Source of the DNA: Amycolatopsis solani
GTDB lineage: Bacteria; Actinomycetota; Actinomycetes; Mycobacteriales; Pseudonocardiaceae
Direction of reading: 5' to 3'
Length of the DNA stretch: 64,000 nucleotides
Assembly (NCBI RefSeq): GCF_033441515.1
Contig: NZ_JAWQJT010000003.1
Span: 1,798,001-1,862,000 of the forward strand
The position numbers were made by a program, and so were the translations under genes. Shown here piece after piece: positions 42,446 through 49,734 of this stretch. The notes under the pieces were generated by a model. That model was not told the origin of the DNA. It ran no database searches and worked only from the letters and a program-made list of their open reading frames with translations. Positions within the stretch are counted from its first letter, which is position 1. The number at the start of each line of letters is the position of its first letter.

Positions 42446-42925
42446 TCAGTCCAGGACCGGGCCGCCGAGGGGGTCGAGGTGGTACGGGCGCATCGCGCGG
42501 CCCGCGTCGCGGTAGACGTGGACCGACACCGCCGGGTCCGGGCCGTCGTTGCGCACCTCGTGCACGTAGCCCGGGCCGAACACGCGCGACTGCCCCACCG
42601 CGAGAGCGTGCAGCTCGGTGACCGCGCGCCCGCCCGGGGCCCGGCGCGCCACCGCCTCCGTCAGGTGCCCGCTGACCACGGTGAACGCGCCGCTGGCGAA
42701 CGCGTGGTCGTGCAGGTCGGTGCGCTGGCCGGGCAGCCAGCTCATCAGCCACACCTCCTGCCGCTCGTCCTTCTCGACGAGCGCGGCGAAGCGCTGCTCG
42801 GGGTCGTAGCGCAGGAGGTGCTTCCAGCGGTCGCGATCGGTGGCGACCTCGAGCGCGACGCGCACCGGGTGGCGCAGCGCGGGGTTTTCGGGACGCAGCA
42901 GGGTGTTGTCCGGAACGGCGAACAT
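42446..42925 (-). CDS. Cysteine dioxygenase
   Basis: A 159-residue cupin that oxidises cysteine to cysteine sulfinate with Fe(II). The three-His centre is visible: His72 and His74 in TDLHDH and His122 in YVHEVRN. ATG 42925 is chosen because GAGG stands 6 nt upstream; GTG 42937 is in frame but lies within the same region. A 21-codon leader with Cys codons lies upstream, and the Shine-Dalgarno segment is complementary to part of the leader. This suggests expression control by cysteine. Confidence 0.9.
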   Translation of the reverse strand: MFAVPDNTLLRPENPALRHPVRVALEVATDRDRWKHLLRYDPEQRFAALVEKDERQEVWLMSWLPGQRTDLHDHAFASGAFTVVSGHLTEAVARRAPGGRAVTELHALAVGQSRVFGPGYVHEVRNDGPDPAVSVHVYRDAGRAMRPYHLDPLGGPVLD

Positions 42926-43027
42926 GGGGGTCCTCACGGAAGAAAAGGGTGTCGAGCTGGGCCGGGGCTGGGGTTCACCGACAACAGCGACACGCGCGCA
43001 CGACGGCGCGGCGACCCGTGAGGCCCC
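42926..43027 (-). promoter_or_regulatory. Putative attenuator: leader segment pairs with the cdo Shine-Dalgarno sequence
   Basis: Minus-strand GGGG-CCTCACGG (43027 to 43016, inside the leader) can pair with CCGTGAGG-A-CCCC (42939 to 42927), 12 bp with one bulged A. The second strand holds the GAGG that precedes the cysteine dioxygenase ATG, so pairing would hide its ribosome binding site. Confidence 0.6.
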
Positions 43028-43040
43028 GCAGCTCGGTCAT
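42975..43040 (-). CDS. Cys-coding leader peptide of cysteine dioxygenase
   Basis: A 21-codon open frame, ATG 43040 to TGA 42975, ending RACRCCR. All three Cys codons are TGT, unlike the TGC preferred in this genome. It lies between gpsA (stop 43113) and cysteine dioxygenase, on the same strand. A -35-like TTGACC (43090-43085) lies upstream. Cys-rich leaders that sense cysteine-tRNA supply are known in mycobacteria (polycysteine leaderless ORFs) and short leader peptides are common in actinobacteria. No Shine-Dalgarno sequence is clear, so it may be translated weakly or from a leaderless transcript. Confidence 0.65.
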   Translation of the reverse strand: MTELRGLTGRRAVVRACRCCR

Positions 43041-43084
43041 TCCACGCGCGAACATGGGCCCTAGAGTTCCAGCCGGGCCGAGCC

Positions 43085-43090
43085 CGGTCA
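43085..43090 (-). promoter_or_regulatory. -35-like box of the leader/cdo transcript
   Basis: TTGACC on the minus strand lies 45 nt before the leader ATG and just beyond the gpsA stop. The -10 box is not clear. Confidence 0.35.
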
Positions 43091-43112
43091 AGACGTCCCA
43101 CCTGCTAGGAGA

Positions 43113-44129
43113 TCAGGACCACTCGTGCTTCTGCGAGCGCCCGAGCAGCTCGGCGCCCGCCCGCCGCGGGTCGACGCCCTCGTGGCAGACGCGGTGCATC
43201 GCGTCGGTGATCGGCATGTCGACACCGAGGCTCTGCGCGAGCGCCCGGATCGACGAGCACGACATGACGCCCTCGGCGACCTGCCCGCCGGCGGCCGCCT
43301 GCGCCTCTTCGAGGGTCTCGCCGCGGCCGAGGCGCTCGCCGAACGTCCGGTTGCGCGAAAGCGGCGACGAGCAGGTCGCGACCAGGTCGCCGACGCCGGC
43401 GAGCCCGGCGAACGTCAGCGGGTCGGCGCCCAGCTTCGCGCCGAGCCGCGCCATTTCGGCGAGGCCGCGCGTGATGAGCGTCGCCATCGTGTTGGTGCCG
43501 AGGCCCAGCCCGGCGGCCATGCCGGTGCTCAGCGCGATGACGTTCTTGCAGGCGCCGCCGAGTTCGCAGCCGACGACGTCGGTGTTGGTGTAGGGCCGGA
43601 AGTAGGAGTTGGCGCAGGCGCGCTGGATCGCGACCGCGCGCTCGTGGTCCGCGCAGGCCAGCACGGACGCGGACGGCTGCCCGGCGGCGATCTCCTTGGC
43701 CAGGTTCGGCCCGGTGACCACGACGACGTCACCGGCGTCGATCCCGACGATCTCCCCGATCACCTCGCTCATCCGCTTGAGCGTGCCGAGCTCGACACCC
43801 TTCGCGAGGCTGACGAGGATCGCGTCCGGCGGCAGCAAACCGCGCCACGACGTCAGGTTGGCGCGCAAGCTCTGGCTGGGCACGGCGAGCACGACGGCTT
43901 CGGCGCCTTCGAGCGCCTTCGCCGGGTCGCTGGTCGCGGTGACGGTGTCCGGCAGGCCGACCCCGGGCAGGTACGCGCTGTTGGCGTGCCGCTCGCGGAT
44001 GTCCTCGGCGACCTCTTCGCGGCGCGCCCACATCGTGACGTCCCGCCCGGCGTCCCCGAGGACCTTGGCGAAGGCGGTGCCCCACGACCCGGCCCCGAGC
44101 ACGGTGACCCGCTGCACGTCGGCGCGCAT
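43113..44129 (-). CDS. gpsA: NAD(P)-dependent glycerol-3-phosphate dehydrogenase
   Basis: A 338-residue enzyme that makes sn-glycerol 3-phosphate from dihydroxyacetone phosphate for phospholipid synthesis. Motifs: [17 protein letters not shown] (nucleotide binding), [48 protein letters not shown] with the active Lys, and [24 protein letters not shown]. The ATG overlaps the stop of the acyltransferase gene, which makes sense for two steps of phosphatidic acid synthesis. In mycobacteria gpsA also lies beside cofC/fbiD. Confidence 0.95.
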   Translation of the reverse strand: MRADVQRVTVLGAGSWGTAFAKVLGDAGRDVTMWARREEVAEDIRERHANSAYLPGVGLPDTVTATSDPAKALEGAEAVVLAVPSQSLRANLTSWRGLLPPDAILVSLAKGVELGTLKRMSEVIGEIVGIDAGDVVVVTGPNLAKEIAAGQPSASVLACADHERAVAIQRACANSYFRPYTNTDVVGCELGGACKNVIALSTGMAAGLGLGTNTMATLITRGLAEMARLGAKLGADPLTFAGLAGVGDLVATCSSPLSRNRTFGERLGRGETLEEAQAAAGGQVAEGVMSCSSIRALAQSLGVDMPITDAMHRVCHEGVDPRRAGAELLGRSQKHEWS

Positions 44130-44833
44130 CAGACGGGGTCCCCCGGCTTCTCCGACGGCGGTTCCTCGTGGCGGATCTCGGCGAGCAGGCGGGTCACGTC
44201 GTCCATCATGACCTTGGTGACCTCACGCAGCTTCGACGCGCTGCGGACGCTGCCTTCGCGGTAGGCCGACAGGTCGAGCGGGTCGCCGACGCGGTGAGTG
44301 ATGGTCTTGCGGGGGAACGGCTTGAACTTCTTGGTGTAGCCGTTGAAGAGCTCACTGGTGCCCCAGCGGGCGATGGGGATCACGGGCACGTCGTTCTGGA
44401 TCGCGAGCCGCGCGGCGCCGGTGAAGGACTCCTTCGGCCAGCCGGCCGGGTCCTTGGTGATGGTGCCCTCGGGGTAGATGACGACGATCTTGCCCGCCTG
44501 CAGCGCCTCGTGCGCGGCCTTGAGACTGTCCCCCGCGGCGGCCGACCCGCGCGAGACGGGGATCTGCCCGGAGCCGACGAAGATCTTCCCGAAGATCGGC
44601 GTGCGGGTCAGGCTCTCCTTGCCGAGGAACCGCGGCACCCGCTTCGCCCGGTGCACGAAAACGGCGTCGACGACCGGGTCGAGGTGCGAGATGTGGTTCA
44701 GCACGAGCAGCGCGGGCCCCTCCCGCGGCACCTTCTCGTCCCCGACGTAGACCCGCCGCGCGATCCCGGTGACCGGGTAGAACAGTACGGCGGCGAGCCC
44801 CACCCAGAAGCCACCCTTTTCACGCCGGGCCAC
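44129..44833 (-). CDS. 1-acyl-glycerol-3-phosphate acyltransferase (PlsC-like)
   Basis: A 234-residue acyltransferase with the HxxxxD box in [10 protein letters not shown] and the substrate motif [11 protein letters not shown] hydrophobic segment ([14 protein letters not shown]) at the start suggests membrane association. GTG 44833 follows GGAGGA. It is the first gene of an operon with gpsA (1-nt overlap, TGATG). Confidence 0.93.
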   Translation of the reverse strand: MARREKGGFWVGLAAVLFYPVTGIARRVYVGDEKVPREGPALLVLNHISHLDPVVDAVFVHRAKRVPRFLGKESLTRTPIFGKIFVGSGQIPVSRGSAAAGDSLKAAHEALQAGKIVVIYPEGTITKDPAGWPKESFTGAARLAIQNDVPVIPIARWGTSELFNGYTKKFKPFPRKTITHRVGDPLDLSAYREGSVRSASKLREVTKVMMDDVTRLLAEIRHEEPPSEKPGDPV

Positions 44834-45016
44834 GATCTTCCTCCTCCACGTCTCACGTCCGGTGCTGATCCTGCCGCGCCGGGGTCGGAGCAGTCCAGGG
44901 AGGGTGCGTTGAGGCGGCCGGCCGGGGGTGGGGGACCTGGTCCGGGCCGCCTTGGCGCGGTGCCCCGTCTGCTTCTTGCCGGGGCTCGTCCTGCCGGCGC
45001 CGGCGGCCCCCGCAGA

Positions 45017-45071
45017 GGTCGCGAATGACTCATTCGGGACCACCGAGGCCGCGAATGAGTCATTCGCGACC
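45017..45071. repeat. GAATGACTCATTC palindrome pair
   Basis: Two 25-bp palindromes (45017-45041 and 45047-45071) start 30 bp apart; each is also nearly the reverse complement of the other. They belong to the 91-bp duplicated block. Confidence 0.9.
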
Positions 45072-45266
45072 GAGGTCGACCGCCCCGACCCGAAATCGCC
45101 CGCCCTCCCCCAGGCGCCGGCTTCCGCGATCACGCTCCGCAAGACGGCCGGCTCCCGCGACCGAACTCCCGCAAGGCGGCCGGCTCCCGCGATCAGGCTC
45201 CCCCCGCCCAGCACCCCTCCCCCTCACGCCGGCGCTCGTCCCACCGGCACCGGCGGCGCCCGCAGA

Positions 45267-45321
45267 GGTCGCGAATGACTCATTCGGGACCACCAAGGCC
45301 GCGAATGAGCCATTCGCGACC
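45267..45321. repeat. GAATGACTCATTC palindrome pair, second copy of block
   Basis: Same structure at 45267-45291 and 45297-45321, exactly 250 bp from the first copy. The right unit has one change (GAATGAGCCATTC) that breaks its symmetry. Confidence 0.9.
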
Positions 45322-45365
45322 TTCCCGCCGCCCCGAGGTCGCCGAGATCGCCGGCGCCCTGCCGC

Positions 45366-45477
45366 CCCGCCCCAGACACAGCCCGCCCCAGACACAGCCC
45401 GCCCCAGACACAGCCCGCCCCAGACACAGCCCGCCCCAGACACAGCCCGCCCCAGACACAGCCCGCCCCAGACACAG
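45366..45477. repeat. 16-bp tandem repeat, 7 copies
   Basis: Seven exact copies of CCCGCCCCAGACACAG. There are no spacers, so this is not a CRISPR array. A unit length not divisible by 3 and perfect identity suggest a recent non-coding expansion. Confidence 0.95.
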
Positions 45478-45578
45478 AGCGCCCTCCCAAGGGGGCCACC
45501 ACCCCGGGCATCACCCCAACCCGAACCTATCCCGGCCCCCCGACAAAACCTCCCCCGCGAGACCCCACCACCCCCAGG

Positions 45579-45608
45579 TTGTCCACAACTCCCGTCACCT
45601 GTGGACAA
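45579..45608. promoter_or_regulatory. Inverted pair of DnaA-box-like sites
   Basis: TTGTCCACA (45579-45587) and TGTGGACAA (45600-45608) with a 12-nt spacer, the same geometry as 32645-32674. It lies 50 nt before cofC/fbiD. Confidence 0.6.
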
Positions 45609-45658
45609 CCCACCCCGCACCCCGGCACCCGCCGCGCCTTTCGGGTAAAGATGGACAC

Positions 45659-46279
45659 GTGGACGTTGACCTGGTCGTGCCGATGAAACACCCCCGCGAC
45701 GGCAAGTCGCGGCTGCGTGGCGCGGTCGAACCGGACCACCACCCGGCACTGGTACTGGCGCTGGCCGCCGACACGCTCGCCGCCGTCGTCTCGGCTGGGC
45801 GGGTGCGGCGGGTGCTGCTGGTCGCGGCCGATCCGGCCGCCGTCGCCGAGCTGGCCGAGCTCGGCGTCGAAATCATCCCCGAACCCCCACTGGGAGGTCT
45901 CAACGAAGCTTTCCGCCACGGCGAAGCCCAGCTCCGGCAAGACGACCCCGCGGCCGTCGTGGGCGCCCTCCAAGCCGATCTCCCGGCCCTGCGCGCCGGC
46001 GATCTGACCGCGGCGATCACCGAAGCGGCCAACCGGCGGGCGTTCGTCGCCGACCGGCAAGGCACCGGCACCACCCTGCTGCTGTCCGCTCCGGGCGCCC
46101 CGCTCGACCCGCGCTTCGGGCTGGGCTCGGCGGACGCGCACCGCGGTTCCGGGGCCGTCCCCTTGCGGGCGCCGCTCGCCACCCTCCGCAGTGACGTCGA
46201 CACCGCGGACGATCTCGCGTACGTGCGCGCTCTGGGTGTCGGAAAACACACGGCGGAAGCCTGTGCGGTACCGCGCTGA
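45659..46279 (+). CDS. F420 biosynthesis guanylyltransferase (CofC/FbiD)
   Basis: A 206-residue nucleotidyltransferase of the CofC family. In actinobacteria it is reported to use phosphoenolpyruvate and GTP to make the intermediate for dehydro-F420 (FbiD). Motifs: VVPMKHPRDGKSRL (P-loop-like start), VVGALQADLPALRAGDL and GTGTTLLLSAPG, then LDPRFGLGSADAH. GTG 45659 gives the family start. It lies beside ppk and gpsA, as Rv2983 does. Confidence 0.93.
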   Translation: MDVDLVVPMKHPRDGKSRLRGAVEPDHHPALVLALAADTLAAVVSAGRVRRVLLVAADPAAVAELAELGVEIIPEPPLGGLNEAFRHGEAQLRQDDPAAVVGALQADLPALRAGDLTAAITEAANRRAFVADRQGTGTTLLLSAPGAPLDPRFGLGSADAHRGSGAVPLRAPLATLRSDVDTADDLAYVRALGVGKHTAEACAVPR

Positions 46280-46334
46280 GCTGTTCACCTGACCTTCACC
46301 GCGCCCTGCGCAATTCCGCGTGGCTTGGTGAAGA

Positions 46335-48698
46335 ATGGGGTCCGTGAGCACAGACGACGGCGGCACGCCCGCACCGCGGAGGCGACGGAACCCGGCAAGC
46401 GGATCTTCGGAGTCGGCGAAGAAGACCACCCGGGCCGCGGGGACGGCGAAGAAGGTCCCGTCCAAGGCCACCGCACGCGACACCGCCGCACGGGCCACCG
46501 CCGGGAAGCCGCGGGTCCGCAAGGCGACCCCGGCGACCACCCGCCGCCGCAGTGCTTCGCAGGGCAACGGGCGCAACGCCGAGGAGTTCCGCGCTGTGCC
46601 GTCGGCGCCGCCCGCGGTCACCACCGCGCCGGCCGCCGTCGAGACGCTGCCCGACGACCGGTACTTCAACCGCGAGCTGTCGTGGCAGGACTTCAACGCG
46701 CGCGTGCTCGCGCTGGCCGAGGACGAGTCGCAGCCGCTGCTGGAGCGGACGAAGTTCCTCGCCATCTTCGCGTCCAATCTGGACGAGTTCTACATGGTCC
46801 GCGTCGCCGGCCTGAAGCGCCGCGACGAGACCGGCCTGCTGGTGCGCAGCGCGGACGGGCTCACCCCGCGCGAGCAGCTGGGCTACATCGCCAAGCGCAA
46901 CCAGGACCTCGTCGAGCGCCAGACCGGCGCCTTCGAGAAGCACCTGCGCCCGCAGCTGGCCGAGCACGACATCCACATCGTCGGCTGGGCCGACCTGTCC
47001 GGCTCCGACCAGCTGCGGCTGTCCAGCTACTTCTCCGAGCAGATCTTCCCGGTCCTGACGCCGCTGGCCGTCGACCCCGCGCACCCGTTCCCCTACATCT
47101 CCGGCCTCTCGCTCAACCTCGCGGTGACGGTGCGCGACCCGGAGGGCGGCACCGAGCGGTTCGCCAGGGTGAAGGTGCCGAGCAACGTGCCGCGGCTGAT
47201 GCGCGTCGAGACCGACCGCGCCTCCCGCACCGCGACCTTCCTGCCGCTCGAAGAGCTCATCGCCGCGCACCTCGGCGAGCTGTTCACCGGCATGGACGTC
47301 ACCGAGCACCACGTCTTCCGCGTCACCCGCAACGCCGACTTCGAGGTCGACGAAGACCGCGACGAGGACCTCCTGCAGGCCCTCGAGCGCGAGCTGGCGC
47401 AGCGCCGGTTCGGCCCGCCGGTCCGCCTCGAGGTCGCGCAGGACATGAGCGAGCACATGCTCGAGCTGCTGCTGCGCGAGCTGGACGTCGACCCGGCGGA
47501 CGTCGTCGAGGTGCCCGGCCTGCTGGACCTGACCTGCCTGCACCAGCTGTCCGGTGTGGACCGCAAGGAGCTCAAGGACCGGCCGTTCGTGCCGGCGACG
47601 CACCCGGCGTTCGGCGAGCGCGAGACGCCGAAGAGCGTGTTCGCGACGCTGCGCGAAGGTGACGTGCTGGTGCACCACCCGTACGACTCGTTCTCGACGA
47701 GCGTGCAGCGCTTCATCGAGCAGGCGGCGGCCGACTCGAAGGTCCTCGCGATCAAGCAGACGCTGTACCGGACGTCGGGCGACTCCCCGATCGTCGACGC
47801 GCTGATCGACGCCGCCGAGGCCGGCAAGCAGGTCGTCGCGCTGGTCGAGATCAAGGCGCGCTTCGACGAGCAGGCCAACATCACCTGGGCGCGGACGCTG
47901 GAGCGCGCGGGCGTGCACGTCGTGTACGGCCTGGTCGGGCTGAAGACGCACTGCAAGGTGTCGATGATCGTGCGCCAGGAGGGCTCGACGATCCGGCGCT
48001 ACTGCCACATCGGCACCGGCAACTACAACCCGAAGACCGCGCGGCTTTACGAGGACATCGGCCTGTTCACCGCCGACCCGAGCATCGGCGCGGACGTCAC
48101 CGACCTGTTCAACGTGCTGACCGGCTACTCCCGCCAGGACACCTACCGGACGATCCTCACGTCGCCGCACGGGATCCGCCGGGGCATCGTCCGCGCGATC
48201 GGCGAGGAGATCGAACTCGCGCGGGCCGGGCAGGAGGCCGGGATCCGCATCAAGTGCAACTCGCTGGTCGACGAGCAGGTCATCGACGCGCTCTACCACG
48301 CGTCGCAGGCCGGGGTGCCGGTCGAGATCGTGGTGCGCGGGATCTGCACGCTGAAGCCGGGCGTCGAAGGGCTGTCGGAAAACATCCACGTCCGGTCGAT
48401 CCTGGGCCGGTTCCTGGAGCACTCGCGGGTCTTCCACTTCCGCGCGGGCGGCACGCACTGGATCGGCAGCGCGGACATGATGCACCGCAACCTGGACCGG
48501 CGGATCGAAGCGCTGGTGCGGGTGAAGGACCCGAAGCTGACCCGGCAGCTCGACGACATCTTCGACTCGGCGCTCGACCCGGCGACGCGCTGCTGGGTGC
48601 TGACCGCCAGCGGTGAGTGGTCGCCGTTCCCGGCGGACGGCTCGCGGGTGCGCGACCACCAGCTGGAACTGGCGAAGCTGCACGGGGCCGCCGGATGA
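46335..48698 (+). CDS. ppk: Polyphosphate kinase 1
   Basis: A 787-residue enzyme that reversibly polymerises the terminal phosphate of ATP into polyphosphate. After a basic Ala/Thr/Lys/Arg N-terminal extension of about 105 residues, the core begins [17 protein letters not shown]. Catalytic His residues are in [11 protein letters not shown] (phospho-His) and in the later [12 protein letters not shown]. The basic extension is longer than in most PPK1. ATG 46335 or GTG 46344 could start it. The end overlaps mutT1 (ATGA). Confidence 0.95.
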   Translation: MGSVSTDDGGTPAPRRRRNPASGSSESAKKTTRAAGTAKKVPSKATARDTAARATAGKPRVRKATPATTRRRSASQGNGRNAEEFRAVPSAPPAVTTAPAAVETLPDDRYFNRELSWQDFNARVLALAEDESQPLLERTKFLAIFASNLDEFYMVRVAGLKRRDETGLLVRSADGLTPREQLGYIAKRNQDLVERQTGAFEKHLRPQLAEHDIHIVGWADLSGSDQLRLSSYFSEQIFPVLTPLAVDPAHPFPYISGLSLNLAVTVRDPEGGTERFARVKVPSNVPRLMRVETDRASRTATFLPLEELIAAHLGELFTGMDVTEHHVFRVTRNADFEVDEDRDEDLLQALERELAQRRFGPPVRLEVAQDMSEHMLELLLRELDVDPADVVEVPGLLDLTCLHQLSGVDRKELKDRPFVPATHPAFGERETPKSVFATLREGDVLVHHPYDSFSTSVQRFIEQAAADSKVLAIKQTLYRTSGDSPIVDALIDAAEAGKQVVALVEIKARFDEQANITWARTLERAGVHVVYGLVGLKTHCKVSMIVRQEGSTIRRYCHIGTGNYNPKTARLYEDIGLFTADPSIGADVTDLFNVLTGYSRQDTYRTILTSPHGIRRGIVRAIGEEIELARAGQEAGIRIKCNSLVDEQVIDALYHASQAGVPVEIVVRGICTLKPGVEGLSENIHVRSILGRFLEHSRVFHFRAGGTHWIGSADMMHRNLDRRIEALVRVKDPKLTRQLDDIFDSALDPATRCWVLTASGEWSPFPADGSRVRDHQLELAKLHGAAG

Positions 48699-49648
48699 CC
48701 CACGAAGTACGGGCGGCCGGCGCGGTGCTGTGGCGCGTCGCCGGCGGGGTGACCGAGGTCGCCCTGGTCCACCGCCCGCGGTACGGCGACTGGTCGCTGC
48801 CGAAGGGGAAGCTCGACGCGGGCGAGACGATCGCCGAGGCCGCCGTCCGGGAAGTGCGCGAGGAGACCGGGTTCGCCGCCGTACTGGGCCGCTACCTGGG
48901 CCGGACGTCCTACGTGGTGCCCTCGCGCAACGGATCCGGGACGGTCCCGAAGACGGTCGACTACTTCGCGGCGCAAGCGGTGTCCGGCGGGTTCGCGGCG
49001 AACGACGAGGTCGACGAGCTGCGCTGGCTGGAGCCGACGGCGGCGGAGAAGCTGCTGACGCGGCCGGCCGACGTGCGCGTGCTGCGGGTGTTCTGCGAGC
49101 TGCCGGTCGGCCTGTCGACGCTCGTGCTGGTGCGGCACGCGAAGGCGGGCAAGCGCGACGAGTGGACCGGCGACGACGACCTGCGCCCGCTGTCGGAGGC
49201 GGGCCAGCGGCAGGCGGCCGCGTTACGGCGCGTGGTGGCGCTGTTCGGGCCCGGCCGGGTGCTGTCGGCGCCGCGGCTGCGGTGCGTCCAGACGGTGCAC
49301 GGGATCGCGGACGACCTCGGCACCGAAGTCCGGCACGAACCGCTGTTCTCGGAAGAGGGCTACTGGCCGGACCCGGTGCTCGGCGTCGCGCGGCTGCTCG
49401 CCGTGGCCGGCGACGGCGGGACGCCCGTGGTGTCCAGCCAGGGCGGCGTGATCCCGGACCTGGTGAGCGCGCTGGCCGACCGCGACGGCGTGGAGCTTTC
49501 CGCCGCGCGCGGCGGGGTCGTGCCCAGCAAGAAGGGCTCGTTCTGGGTCCTGTCGTTCCGCCCGCCGACGGCCGAAAAAGGCCCGCTCCTCCTGGCGGCG
49601 GACTACTACCCGAGCGCGCTCCCGGCCCCGGCGCCCACCCGCTCCTGA
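48695..49648 (+). CDS. mutT1: MutT1-like Nudix plus histidine phosphatase fusion
   Basis: A 317-residue two-domain protein. Residues 1 to about 150 form a Nudix domain with the box [23 protein letters not shown]; residues about 155-317 form a histidine phosphatase domain ([10 protein letters not shown] with the catalytic His). Mycobacterial MutT1 has this fusion and removes 8-oxo-dGTP and diadenosine polyphosphates. The ATG overlaps the ppk stop. Mutation avoidance and polyphosphate metabolism are thus encoded together, as in mycobacteria. Confidence 0.93.
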   Translation: MTHEVRAAGAVLWRVAGGVTEVALVHRPRYGDWSLPKGKLDAGETIAEAAVREVREETGFAAVLGRYLGRTSYVVPSRNGSGTVPKTVDYFAAQAVSGGFAANDEVDELRWLEPTAAEKLLTRPADVRVLRVFCELPVGLSTLVLVRHAKAGKRDEWTGDDDLRPLSEAGQRQAAALRRVVALFGPGRVLSAPRLRCVQTVHGIADDLGTEVRHEPLFSEEGYWPDPVLGVARLLAVAGDGGTPVVSSQGGVIPDLVSALADRDGVELSAARGGVVPSKKGSFWVLSFRPPTAEKGPLLLAADYYPSALPAPAPTRS

Positions 49649-49734
49649 CCCGGCCCGCGACCGGACAAGACGAGACAGCGTCCTGACAGTAGATCTTGGT
49701 GTACTTGTCCCGGGTCCCGCTGGGCTGCGCCGGG

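Larger units (their letters stand above)
44834..45658. other. 825-nt gene-free stretch with repeats
   Basis: No gene supported. Contents: two copies of a 91-bp block (44981-45071 and 45231-45321, 250 bp apart), each with a GAATGACTCATTC pair; a 16-bp tandem repeat (45366-45477); and an inverted DnaA-box pair (45579-45608). Confidence 0.7.

Noticed and set aside
45366..45477. A CRISPR array.
   Set aside because: The units are directly joined with no spacers, 16 bp long, and no cas gene is present.
44834..45658. Small proteins reading MTHSxPPRPRMSHSRP.
   Set aside because: These frames are translations of the GAATGACTCATTC repeats and recur at unrelated loci; there is no Shine-Dalgarno sequence or coding signature.
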